A model generated the notes under the pieces. It did not search any database, had not been told where the DNA came from, and saw only the letters and a program-made list of their open reading frames with translations. The position numbers and the translations under genes were made by a program. Below, in pieces: positions 43,271-52,385 of a stretch of DNA of 64,000 bases (the first letter of the stretch is position 1; each line of letters starts with the position of its first letter). Source of the DNA: Phycisphaerales bacterium (GTDB lineage Bacteria; Planctomycetota; Phycisphaerae; Phycisphaerales; SM1A02); NCBI GenBank assembly GCA_029260575.1, contig JAJDDB010000027.1, forward strand, positions 374,501 to 438,500. The letters run 5' to 3'.

Positions 43271-43546
43271 GTGCCCAATACCGAATCAGCCAAGAAAAGC
43301 GTCCGACAGACTGCCACCCGCCGTGCCCGAAATCGCTGGCGCAAGCGACAGGTCCGTGAACAGGTCACGGAGTTCATGAACGCGATTCATGCTGACAACG
43401 TTGAAACAGCGGAAACCGAATTCCGCAAGACGTGCAGCCTGTTGGACAAAGTCGCCACGACAAGCACATTGCACCGAAATGCTGCTGCGAGGCGAAAGAG
43501 CCGGTTGTCTGCTCGCCTTCGTGATCTCAAGGCCAAAGCCGGCTGA
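43271..43546 (+). CDS. rpsT: 30S ribosomal protein S20
   Basis: 91 residues from a GTG start at 43271 (MPNTESAKKSVRQTATRRARN). Basic three-helix 16S rRNA-binding protein, with SAKKxxRQxxxRRxRN at the front and STLHRNAAARRKSRLSARLRDLKAK at the end, the usual S20 pattern. GTG start is uncommon but S20 is often poorly started (translation feedback in E. coli uses UUG). Confidence 0.95.
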   Translation: MPNTESAKKSVRQTATRRARNRWRKRQVREQVTEFMNAIHADNVETAETEFRKTCSLLDKVATTSTLHRNAAARRKSRLSARLRDLKAKAG

Positions 43547-43600
43547 TTGACTGCTACCGCCTGCGAGCTGAGCGCGCACCACAACAGTTGAAGACAATCC

Positions 43601-44407
43601 ATGGCCCGGTCCGCCCGTCCACAGCCTCCGAATCCAGACCCTACGGAGCAGTTGTCGTATTGGGATGTCTCACGTCGGCCGCTGCAGATGCTCATTTTCC
43701 TGCTGCCGCTGATTCTCTTTTACGAACTCGCACTTGCCCGCTTGCTGCAAAGTGATGGCAAAGTTTTGACCAACGAAGCGCATAAGACGCTGCTGCAATT
43801 CTTTGATGCGGTCGGCTTCAGCCACAGCAGCACACTGGTGCTCGGCGGAATCGTCATCGGTGTCGTGCTGCTTCTGTGGCATCTGCTTCTGCGTGATCCG
43901 TGGACAATCGACTGGCCGGCGATCGGGTTGATGGCTGTGGAAGTTCTCATACTGACAATTCCGCTGCTGGTGCTCAGTCGCATAATTGTTGAAACTCCAG
44001 CTGTACACTCGGGTTGGCTTGCCATGCTCAGAGGCAGCAATGGGGATATTGCTCAACTCGGTTTTCTGTCGGGGGTAGCGATCAGCGTCGGTGCAGGGCT
44101 GTATGAAGAACTCGTCTTTCGCATGCTGCTGATTGCGGCGCTGCACACGCTGCTGGTTGACGTCGGGAAGCTGCCGCACCTTCTTGGCGCGGGGATCGCC
44201 ATCATCGTTTCCGCAGCAGCATTCACCTGGTATCACCCGCTGGAAGCAGCCGGCGGAGGCATTTCGACCTACAGGCTGACATTCTTCTTCGTTGCCGGCC
44301 TGTATTTCGGGTTGATTTATGTGCTGCGTGGGTTCGGAATCGTGGTCGGAGTTCACGCAATGTATGACATCATCACCGTCCTGCCGCAACTGGCTGAAGA
44401 CGGTTAA
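43601..44407 (+). CDS. CPBP family intramembrane metallopeptidase
   Basis: 268 residues, about seven membrane helices. CPBP/ABI motifs: YEELVFRMLLIAAL (EExxxR, glutamate pair), FTWYHPLEAAG (motif with His) and VVGVHAMYDIITVL (final His). Cuts or matures membrane-linked substrates in the CAAX-protease family; target here unknown. 54 bp after rpsT, so possibly co-transcribed. Confidence 0.9.
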   Translation: MARSARPQPPNPDPTEQLSYWDVSRRPLQMLIFLLPLILFYELALARLLQSDGKVLTNEAHKTLLQFFDAVGFSHSSTLVLGGIVIGVVLLLWHLLLRDPWTIDWPAIGLMAVEVLILTIPLLVLSRIIVETPAVHSGWLAMLRGSNGDIAQLGFLSGVAISVGAGLYEELVFRMLLIAALHTLLVDVGKLPHLLGAGIAIIVSAAAFTWYHPLEAAGGGISTYRLTFFFVAGLYFGLIYVLRGFGIVVGVHAMYDIITVLPQLAEDG

Positions 44408-44622
44408 GGCTGGCGAACAGGCCCCTATCGGTTGTGCACTTCATGGGTGTATCTCGAAGAACTGCTCTGTTCGGAGCAACAAGAGACGGTACAATATCGG
44501 ACGGCGGCTCCTTCGCACGCTCCAGCCGCCAATGCCCGCCGGCCGTTCTTACATCGAGCCGGCGTTGTGGCAGAATTATGGAATCCCCCATCCCCCCTCT
44601 TCCAGGCAAGGAGATACAGATC

Positions 44623-45723
44623 ATGCATCGATTACGATTGGCTACCGTTGGCATCGCCGCAGCAGCACTTGGCTTAGCCGGTGTCTGCGCCGCGCAACAA
44701 GCCGGCACGATGGCCCAGGAAAAGAAAGACAACGTCAAACCGTTGAAAATCGGTGACCCGGCACGTGACATCGACATCGCACATTGGGTCAAGCCCGGCG
44801 TGCTGCAGGAAAACAGCACGTTCGAACCGATCACCACATTCGAAGAAGGCAAGGTCTATGTGCTCGAATTCTGGGCAACGTGGTGTGGTCCCTGCATCGC
44901 ATCCATGCCACATCTTTCAGAGATGCAGAAGCAGTACAAGGATTATGACGTCACATTCATCGGCGTCAGCGACGAGCCGCTTCCGACCGTCGTTTCATTC
45001 CTGTTCAAGGAATACAAGGGCGACAACAAAATCCACAACGATCGCATCGGCTACACGCTGACTGCTGATCCGGATCGTTCGGTCTACAACGATTACTTCA
45101 AAGCAGCAGGTCAGAAAGGCATTCCGTGCGCGTTCATCATCGGCAAGGACAGCCGCGTTGAATGGATCGGCCACCCGATGACCATGGACAAGCCGCTTGA
45201 GAAGATCGTCCGCGATGAGTGGGATCGTGATGCATTCATCGCTGAGCGCGAAATGATGGACAAGCTGCAGAAGCACATGCAGAAGGGCGAGTTCGAAAAG
45301 GCGCTTACGATTCTTGACAGCCTGCTTGAAAGCGATTCTGAGAACACTGATTATCAGATGCAGAAATTCTACATCCTGGCTGCGCAGTTGGACAAGCCGA
45401 AGCAAGCATATCCGATCGCTCGCACGATGGTGAAGCAGAACTGGGACGACGCAGCATTCCTGAATCAGATTGCATGGATGATTGCTGATTCACCACAGAT
45501 CAAGACACGTGACCTTGATGTGGCAATGAAAGCCGCAAAGCGGGCAAGCGATTTGACTGACGATGAAGATCCAGCAATTCTCGACACTCTTGCGCGCGTG
45601 TACTACGAAAAAGGTGATCTCAAGAACGCCATCAAGTGGCAACGCAAAGCCGTCGAAAATGCCGGCACCGATGCCATGGGCGAACAGCTTCGCGAGGCAC
45701 TTGAAAAGTACGAAAGCGAATAA
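44623..45723 (+). CDS. Exported TlpA/ResA-like thioredoxin with TPR-like C-terminus
   Basis: 366 residues. Signal peptide MHRLRLATVGIAAAALGLAGVCAAQ. Thioredoxin fold with FWATWCGPC (Cys88, Cys91) and GIPCAFIIGKDSRVEWIGHP (cis-Pro region replaced by IPCAF, an extra Cys). The C-terminal half is helical, tetratricopeptide-like (FEKALTILDSLLESDSEN, AYPIARTMVKQNWDD, DPAILDTLARVYYEKGDLKNAIKWQRKAVE). Works in the periplasm on disulfide reduction, perhaps in cytochrome or redox maturation. ATG at 44623 has AAGGAG upstream. Leader (44408-44622) has a GGCGGCT/AGCCGCC hairpin. Confidence 0.9.
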   Translation: MHRLRLATVGIAAAALGLAGVCAAQQAGTMAQEKKDNVKPLKIGDPARDIDIAHWVKPGVLQENSTFEPITTFEEGKVYVLEFWATWCGPCIASMPHLSEMQKQYKDYDVTFIGVSDEPLPTVVSFLFKEYKGDNKIHNDRIGYTLTADPDRSVYNDYFKAAGQKGIPCAFIIGKDSRVEWIGHPMTMDKPLEKIVRDEWDRDAFIAEREMMDKLQKHMQKGEFEKALTILDSLLESDSENTDYQMQKFYILAAQLDKPKQAYPIARTMVKQNWDDAAFLNQIAWMIADSPQIKTRDLDVAMKAAKRASDLTDDEDPAILDTLARVYYEKGDLKNAIKWQRKAVENAGTDAMGEQLREALEKYESE

Positions 45724-45782
45724 GTCGTTCGCGACTTAACGATGCACAGTAGCTGACGGGCTCGGCACCATGCCGGGCCCGT
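45721..45782. terminator. Two overlapping terminator hairpins between convergent genes
   Basis: TAAGTCG-TTCG-CGACTTA (45721-45738) holds both stop codons in its arms. ACGGGC (45756-45761)/GCCCGT (45777-45782), with TCGGCA/TGCCG inside and TTTT outside, lies in the last codons of the leftward gene. Confidence 0.65.
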
Positions 45783-46899
45783 TTTCAATGCGCGATTGCA
45801 CCGCTGTTGTCTTTGTGAAGTTGTCGATGTTGATTTCGACTTCGCGCTGAAGTCGCGCTGACTCGTACCACGCCTCGACAACAGCCTGCGCGATGAGTCC
45901 ATCGAAGACCCCAGCCGGGGGAGCGGTGCGGTTGGAAACTGCTTCAGCAAACAGGTCGTGCTGGCGTGTCCATGCAGCATCCCATGCGCTGCCGGGCGCG
46001 ACATCGGGTGTGAAGTCCCCGAGCACGCCGTCGGTTTCGCTGGTCAATGTGATGCGTCCATCCCACAGGTGCAGGAACAGACCGCCGCGATCGCCGAGGA
46101 TCGTAATGCCCTCGTTCACAGCCTGCGCCGGGATGTTAGCAGCCCAGGAAACCGCAATGTCGAACGTGAGATCACCATCGCCGCGGAGCAATGCAGTTGC
46201 ATGATCATCGACATCGAACACGCCGTTCAAGTTCGGCGGACCGGCCCACATGTCGGTGTACCGGTATTGATCAATCGGCGAGCCGAACAGTGACGCAGCC
46301 TGCCCTGCAATGCGCTGCGGCGGCGGCGAATCTGTCAGATGCAACAGCAGGTCAATCAGATGCACGCCGATGTCGATGAGCACACCGCCGCCGGACGACT
46401 GCTTCGTTGTGAACCACCGCCCGAGTCCGGGGATGCCGCGCCGACGGAACAATGAAGCGCGGCAATGATAAATGCGCCCGAGCCGACCAGATGCGATAAA
46501 CGATCGCGCCAGTCGCGCCGTTGGCGATTGTCTGCACACAAAGCCAAGCTGCACGATTCGGTTCGCAGCCTCTGCTGCGGCGATGATCTGTTGACATTGA
46601 CTGACGCTCAGGGCCATCGGCTTCTCAAGCAGTATGTCTTTGCCTGCTTTGAGCGCGCTAATCGCCAGTTCACAGTGCGTATCGTTGGGGGTCGCAATAA
46701 CGACGGCCTGCACACCGGGGTTACTCAGAAGCTGTTCGAGCGATTGGGAATTGTCACAGCCGAACCGCGCAGCGAATTCGCCAGCCTTTGCAGCATCACA
46801 ATCAAAACAGGCGAGGCGATGCTGCCCGGATCGACCTGACGCTTCGGCGTGTACCGCTCCGATGATCCCGCAACCTACAAATCCGAGTCCTATTGACAT
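45736..46899 (-). CDS. Gfo/Idh/MocA family oxidoreductase
   Basis: 387 residues. NAD(P)-binding Rossmann start GLGFVGCGIIGAVHAEA, then IATPNDTHCELAISALKAGKDILLEKPMALS with the family EKP motif, and a C-terminal catalytic alpha/beta domain (YHCRASLFRRRGIPGLGRWF, GGGVLIDIGVHLIDLLLHL with DxxxH). Sugar or inositol dehydrogenase family; substrate not predictable. ATG at 46899 has AGGAGG upstream. Shares the terminator region with the convergent thioredoxin-like gene. Confidence 0.92.
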   Translation of the reverse strand: MSIGLGFVGCGIIGAVHAEASGRSGQHRLACFDCDAAKAGEFAARFGCDNSQSLEQLLSNPGVQAVVIATPNDTHCELAISALKAGKDILLEKPMALSVSQCQQIIAAAEAANRIVQLGFVCRQSPTARLARSFIASGRLGRIYHCRASLFRRRGIPGLGRWFTTKQSSGGGVLIDIGVHLIDLLLHLTDSPPPQRIAGQAASLFGSPIDQYRYTDMWAGPPNLNGVFDVDDHATALLRGDGDLTFDIAVSWAANIPAQAVNEGITILGDRGGLFLHLWDGRITLTSETDGVLGDFTPDVAPGSAWDAAWTRQHDLFAEAVSNRTAPPAGVFDGLIAQAVVEAWYESARLQREVEINIDNFTKTTAVQSRIENGPGMVPSPSATVHR

Positions 46900-47128
46900 C
46901 ACAACCTCCTGCAAAACCGGAGTTTCCGCACCGCATGAAGCATATTGCCTGGTGGCTGAACCCTCCATCGATCGGCAGATCATGCACGCCTGTGAGCAGC
47001 ACGAAGCTTGTCGGTGACCAAAATGTCATTTTCAAGCTGCGGACAATTCGAGGCTGACGAGTGAAATCGGTTCCGCCTTGTTTCGAATCGTAGTTTGTAC
47101 GATGTTGGAAGCCTTGAAGGGCTGCGCC

Positions 47129-49906
47129 ATGTCCGATGAGCCCAACAATCTGGAATACCGGCTGCGTGAATTGCACAAGCGGCTCGATCGCATCGAGCGC
47201 TCGCTAGGTCTGCAAGAAACATCCTCGCCACCCAAGACGCAGGAACAGCCTCCTCGGCCTGCGCCGCCGGTTGCCTCACCGCCGCCGGCCCCGCGAGCTC
47301 ATGCGACAATCGAACCCCCGCCACTTCTCGAGGAAGCCGCAGACGAACCGAGCCGGTTGAAATCGATCCAGCAGAATATTCGCAAAACATCGCAGCATCT
47401 CCCGGCTGCTGAAGGAACTGATTCAGATCGCGGGCCGTTGGAAATTCTCATTGCAGCGAAATGGTTTGCATGGATCGGCGCGATCATTGTCGTGCTTGGT
47501 GCTGCGTTCGCGCTGCGCGAATTCGGCGCGGATCTGTGGTATCGACTGACGCCGATCACACAATCTCTGATCGTGGCAGCGTTCGGCGGTGTGCTACTGA
47601 TCAGTGGCGAGTTGACGCTGCGGCGCTTTGGACGGTTGGCGTCTGTGGGTTTATTCAGCGCCGGGCTTGGCGTGCTCTACCTCGATGCCTATGCGACGTT
47701 TCAATTCTTCAATCCTCCAATTGTGTCGCGCGAATGGAGCTTCGCACTCATGGCTGTTGTCGCGCTGGTCGGTTTCGGGCTGACGCTGCGAACCGCATTC
47801 CGGACCATCGGCATCCTGTCACTGATCGCTGGGTACGCCACGCCTGTGCTGCTTTCATCAATCGGCGGGCACGAACTTGAACTGCTGACATTTTTCACTG
47901 TGCTGCTGGGCATCGCGCTGGCGCTGTCTGCTGCGGTGCCGAGGCAATACCGGGTCCTGCGCTATGTCGCGCTGGCGCTGCACATTGTTGTTGCAGGCGG
48001 CTGGATTCTCGTCAATGGACGAAACCACTGGTTGTTGTCGCTGCTGTTCATGAACATCTGGTGGTTCATGGTGTTAACTGAAGCGACGCTGGCAGCAATG
48101 CGCAGACAATCCGGGTTGGGCAATCCGACAGCTGTATTGCTCGCGACGGCGTGCCATGTCACAGCAGGCACGTTTATTTTGAACGGCGCTGTGCCAGGCG
48201 GTGTGGATTGGCTCGGACTCTTTACCGCAGGTATCGGCATCATCAGCGCAGCAACGGCCCTGCAGTTCGGACCAGGCATTGATGGACTTCGACAACGTCC
48301 GCAGTTCGCGATCGACAAACTCGCAATGGCGCTGTGGACACAGGCCGGTGTCTTGATAATCGTTGCGGTTGCGATGCAATTCGATGGCTACGGCAGGTCG
48401 GTTGCGTGGCTGGCGATGGCGGCAGCGGCAATCGAATTGGGTAATCGGCTGCGAAGTCGGGGTCTGGATATATTCGGCATTGTTGTTGGGTCGCTCGCGA
48501 TTGTGATGGTGGCGACGATTGACGCATTCTTCTCGCCAACGCTGGGCAAAGACATCTGGACGTTCAGCGCACTGCGCTTTGATGTGCGCGTTGATCGGTG
48601 GTCGCTGCTGTGCCTGGGCGCGATTGTTGTAACACAGTACGCAGCCCAGCGACTGCGCGCATCAGCGGCCGACGGCTGGACTGCCATGCCGGTGCTGATC
48701 GCTGTGGTCGGAACTGTCTACTGGATCGGATTGTGTATCGCGCGAGCAGATGGCTTGGCGGTGACCGTCGGCGTGGTGATTGGTGCAGTGTTTCTGCTGC
48801 TTCTTGATCCGATCAATCGAAACGTTCGCGCGAACAGTATTGCAACGGGCGCTGTGCTCCTGGCCGCAGCATGGTGGATCGGTGGCGATGTCATTGCATA
48901 TCGAGGCGAGTGGACGCACAACTGGCCGGGCATTGATTCCACGCCGATCCTGAACGCGCAGTGTGCGATCGGCGTGTTGATTGCAGGTGTGCTGCTGGTT
49001 GCATATATCCTGCGCGCACGCCGAAAAGCCGCGCCGTCAACGACCAACGCACCGATCGATCTTCCGGAATACCAGCCGGCAGTCTCAAGAACTGCATTCC
49101 TGCCGGTCGCTGCGATGCTCGTGTTACTGGTGGATGGTGCTGCGGAAATCGAACGCGGATTGTCAATTGCGCAGCGATCAATGACGGCAGAGCTACTGTG
49201 GCCGGATGTGCTGTGGCGCATTTTCTGGATCACGATGTTCTTCGCCCCGGCAGCATTGGTGATGGTAATCATCGGCATTCGGCGCAACCTCCGGCTGATG
49301 ATGACCACCGGAGTCACACTCCTATGGAGTGCATCGCTGCTGTGGTTGAGCTATGGAACGCTCGGCCAACTCGGCGCACACGGCATTGCCGATGTCACGG
49401 TCTTTGTCAACGAACAGTTCGGAGCAGGAGTTGCTTGTCTCGCAGCGTCGGTCATTGCAGGGCTTTTCATGCTCGGCGCCTCACAATTGTCACGAAATGA
49501 TCTGGAGACCGCACAACACCGCAGTGATCGGCGAAGCGCAGCAGCAACGATTGCCCTGGCGGGTGCGATCGGCCTGTGGTTGGGCAGCTTCGAAATCGCC
49601 CGTGTGTTCCACCCGGATCGCATGGCAACGCAGATGGGCTTGAGCGTGTACTGGGGCGTCTTTGCAGTTGCACTGGTCATTTTCGGTTTCCTGCGGCACG
49701 TGCCGGTTGCGCGATATGTCGGCCTCGCGTTGCTTGGTGTTACTGCGGTCAAAGTGTTGACGATCGACCTTGCAACTGTTGAAAAAATCTGGCGCGTTGT
49801 ATCGCTGCTCGTGACAGGACTGCTCGCCATTGGCGTTTCGATCGGATACGCGCGCGTCGCTCCGAAGTTGGATACATCGCGTACAAAAAACCGGCCACAG
49901 GTGTGA
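47129..49906 (+). CDS. DUF2339 family large membrane protein
   Basis: 925 residues. N-terminal coiled coil (YRLRELHKRLDRIERSLGLQ), a Pro-rich linker, the conserved LEILIAAKWFAWIGAIIVVLGAAFALREF, and more than twenty hydrophobic segments to the end. This fits DUF2339, predicted membrane proteins of unknown role. ATG at 47129 has AAGGG upstream; Met codons 47078 and 47102 would add a non-conserved extension. Upstream 47020-47032 has AAAATG-T-CATTTT, a small palindrome. Confidence 0.85.
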   Translation: MSDEPNNLEYRLRELHKRLDRIERSLGLQETSSPPKTQEQPPRPAPPVASPPPAPRAHATIEPPPLLEEAADEPSRLKSIQQNIRKTSQHLPAAEGTDSDRGPLEILIAAKWFAWIGAIIVVLGAAFALREFGADLWYRLTPITQSLIVAAFGGVLLISGELTLRRFGRLASVGLFSAGLGVLYLDAYATFQFFNPPIVSREWSFALMAVVALVGFGLTLRTAFRTIGILSLIAGYATPVLLSSIGGHELELLTFFTVLLGIALALSAAVPRQYRVLRYVALALHIVVAGGWILVNGRNHWLLSLLFMNIWWFMVLTEATLAAMRRQSGLGNPTAVLLATACHVTAGTFILNGAVPGGVDWLGLFTAGIGIISAATALQFGPGIDGLRQRPQFAIDKLAMALWTQAGVLIIVAVAMQFDGYGRSVAWLAMAAAAIELGNRLRSRGLDIFGIVVGSLAIVMVATIDAFFSPTLGKDIWTFSALRFDVRVDRWSLLCLGAIVVTQYAAQRLRASAADGWTAMPVLIAVVGTVYWIGLCIARADGLAVTVGVVIGAVFLLLLDPINRNVRANSIATGAVLLAAAWWIGGDVIAYRGEWTHNWPGIDSTPILNAQCAIGVLIAGVLLVAYILRARRKAAPSTTNAPIDLPEYQPAVSRTAFLPVAAMLVLLVDGAAEIERGLSIAQRSMTAELLWPDVLWRIFWITMFFAPAALVMVIIGIRRNLRLMMTTGVTLLWSASLLWLSYGTLGQLGAHGIADVTVFVNEQFGAGVACLAASVIAGLFMLGASQLSRNDLETAQHRSDRRSAAATIALAGAIGLWLGSFEIARVFHPDRMATQMGLSVYWGVFAVALVIFGFLRHVPVARYVGLALLGVTAVKVLTIDLATVEKIWRVVSLLVTGLLAIGVSIGYARVAPKLDTSRTKNRPQV

Positions 49907-49939
49907 CCGGTAGGAGAAACGGAGAATTGAATCGACTTC

Positions 49940-52207
49940 TTACGGCGTAACCTCAGTGATGTTGTACACCGTACTGCCGAGCTGCATCTGCATGTTGTCG
50001 CCAAGCGCCAGCCACGCTGCGACATCCGGATGTTGATCGATCAATTCGAAATATTCATCAGAAAACGGTTTGATGTTGACGCGTTTGGTTTGCTCGTCAT
50101 CGGTGATGGTTGAATCAATCCACTGACTACCGTTGTAGTAGAACGACCGCCCGCGGACGAATTGCACCGGCTCCTTCCGTGCGATTGATTGTGGTTTCTG
50201 CACGCCGAGCCAGACGCTTTGATCTGCAGCTGAATCTGGCGCCGCTCCTACAAGACCACGAGCATCCTGCATATTTCGCTGGCGCGAGGCAGTTTCGACT
50301 GCCCCCTGGCCGGATTCTTCGCTCTTCATCTCGCCGTATCGTTTGCCGGCTTCGCGTCGCGCTTTGGGTGCAGCCCGACCGGGTGCATCACGGAAAGCCA
50401 TCGGCATCGAATCATCTTCGAGAATCAGATATGACGTGTATGGCGTAACGATGCCGAACTGCTTTGCGAGCAGCGTCGCTTCGTCGCGCAGTTCTGCGCT
50501 GTCGCCGTGTAGACGAATCTGATCAAGCAGCCAGCCCACGCGACGTGTTGCCCACAATTGTGCGATGAATTCACTGTTCGGTTCATGCGGCGCAAATGCT
50601 GATTCATAGACAAGCGTGCGCTGCGCGCCCGCAAGATTGCCGTCAATTGAAATCGCAGCATCGCCTGATCCGCTATACCGACCGAAGACCACGACTTGCT
50701 CGCCCTTAAAGACATCTGGAAGCTCGCGCGGCTGCATTGCAGTAAACGTCACTGCGCCCTGCACAGTCATCTTCGGCAGGGCAAGCACTGGCGAATCTAC
50801 CTTGGTGTAGAAGTTGGATACCTTCACTTCGATATCTTCATCAGGCAGGACATACGCGGTGGTCGCGTGGGTCTTCTCAGCGACCTTATCCAACAAGTGT
50901 GTGTTGATGTCGTGGCCGATGCCGAAACAGAAGATTCTGCTGGTGCGCTCGCCAAGTTTTTTCGTCGTAACATCGACGATCGCCTGCGCATCAGTGGTGC
51001 CGACGGTCGGGCGACCGTCGGTGAGAAATATCACCATAAACGGCCGCTCGGAATCGGTGCGTGCTGTCTGCGCATCAATTGCAGCGGCCAGTGCCGAGGC
51101 AATATCCGTGCCGCCGCGAGCTTTGAAACTGTCGACGAATTCCGTGGCGGCGTCGATACGCGCATCGGAAACGCTGGTCAATTCGCCGAATAGTGATTCG
51201 GCTTCAGTGGAAAAGCGGACAATATCGAAGCGATCTGTGTCGTTAAGATTAGCGAGGCAAAATCGCAGTGCGTTCTGGGCTTGCTTCAGTTTCTTGCCGG
51301 CCATTGAACCGGAGGTGTCGAGCACAAAGATAATGTCTTTGGCGAGCACCTGTTGTTCCTGCAGATGCAGCGACGGGGCCGCAAGAAGCATGAAATATCC
51401 GGGTTCGCCGGTTTCCGGCCGGTGGGTCAGCACGCTGAATCCGAGGCCGGAGGTCTTGCTATCGTCAATACCGTAGAAGAATTCGAAGTCGTGTTTCGGT
51501 CGAACGTTTGATTGTTCGAAACTAATCGTTGCGTGATTTGCATCCGGCTGGTTGATGTCGACTTCATGCGACGGGCAATAGAGCGTTGCAAGCGGAGCAG
51601 CGGAGTTCAACTGCACCTTCATGGACAGGGATTTGATCGGCGCTGCGGAATATTTTTCGGTGCTGAGGCCGTAGCGGTAACCGGTCATTGCGGAATCGCG
51701 CTTGAGCAATTCAGTATAGCGCAGATTAATGCGTTTTTCGCTTCGGCCTTCGATCGGAAAGATGCGCACCTTGAAGAGTTCCTGGCCTACGTATTCCATA
51801 AGCGCGGGGTCGCGCATTTTGCGCACAATGTCGGTGTAGATCTTTCGCGCTTTATCCGCATCGAGCAGCTCTGCTTCGATCATCTCACCGTTGATATCCA
51901 TCGAGAACTTGTCGATCTGCACGCCTTTGGGAACCGGAAAGAGATACATTCCTTCGAGTTGTTGTTGATACGGGTTGTAGAACGTCTGATTGACTTGCGT
52001 GACCGCAATCTGATCGTCAATAGTGACGTTGACGTGATGTTCGCGCACTTCAAGCGGCGCGAATCGATGATGTCTGTGCTGCGGTTGCGGATGATCCGGC
52101 GGATCCCAGATCACAATCAGACCGTCGGCGGCAACGGGTGCCGTCAGAATAGTCGCGAGCAGCACAGCAACAACTATGGAGATTCGTTTGAGCATGTGAG
52201 TGGTCAT
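49940..52207 (-). CDS. VIT and von Willebrand factor A domain protein
   Basis: 755 residues, exported: signal MLKRISIVVAVLLATILTAPVAADG. VIT domain about 45-180 (LEVREHHVNVTIDDQIAVTQVNQTFYNP, EGMYLFPVPKGVQIDKFSM, ELLDADKARKIY). vWA domain about 285-465 with the MIDAS motif DTSGSM (IIFVLDTSGSMAGKK), T in GGTDIAS and D in LTDGRPTV. C-terminal region of unknown fold with QFVRGRSFYYNGSQWIDST. Inter-alpha-trypsin-like architecture, common in planctomycetes, role unknown. Either of two ATGs (52207, 52192) fits; AAGGA is before the first. Confidence 0.9.
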   Translation of the reverse strand: MTTHMLKRISIVVAVLLATILTAPVAADGLIVIWDPPDHPQPQHRHHRFAPLEVREHHVNVTIDDQIAVTQVNQTFYNPYQQQLEGMYLFPVPKGVQIDKFSMDINGEMIEAELLDADKARKIYTDIVRKMRDPALMEYVGQELFKVRIFPIEGRSEKRINLRYTELLKRDSAMTGYRYGLSTEKYSAAPIKSLSMKVQLNSAAPLATLYCPSHEVDINQPDANHATISFEQSNVRPKHDFEFFYGIDDSKTSGLGFSVLTHRPETGEPGYFMLLAAPSLHLQEQQVLAKDIIFVLDTSGSMAGKKLKQAQNALRFCLANLNDTDRFDIVRFSTEAESLFGELTSVSDARIDAATEFVDSFKARGGTDIASALAAAIDAQTARTDSERPFMVIFLTDGRPTVGTTDAQAIVDVTTKKLGERTSRIFCFGIGHDINTHLLDKVAEKTHATTAYVLPDEDIEVKVSNFYTKVDSPVLALPKMTVQGAVTFTAMQPRELPDVFKGEQVVVFGRYSGSGDAAISIDGNLAGAQRTLVYESAFAPHEPNSEFIAQLWATRRVGWLLDQIRLHGDSAELRDEATLLAKQFGIVTPYTSYLILEDDSMPMAFRDAPGRAAPKARREAGKRYGEMKSEESGQGAVETASRQRNMQDARGLVGAAPDSAADQSVWLGVQKPQSIARKEPVQFVRGRSFYYNGSQWIDSTITDDEQTKRVNIKPFSDEYFELIDQHPDVAAWLALGDNMQMQLGSTVYNITEVTP

Positions 52208-52385
52208 GGCGCATTCCTTCGCAGGGAGAATTCAGGGTGTCGCATCGTTGGGCATGCATCCGTATAACGGAGCTTCAGCGATCTTCTTACGAACCAATCC
52301 TTGCCGACGGTGTGCTCAAACTCCGATAGAATCGCAATTCAGGCAGTAGTAACTGCTGTATTACCCTCGGCAGGCGGAATCTGCG

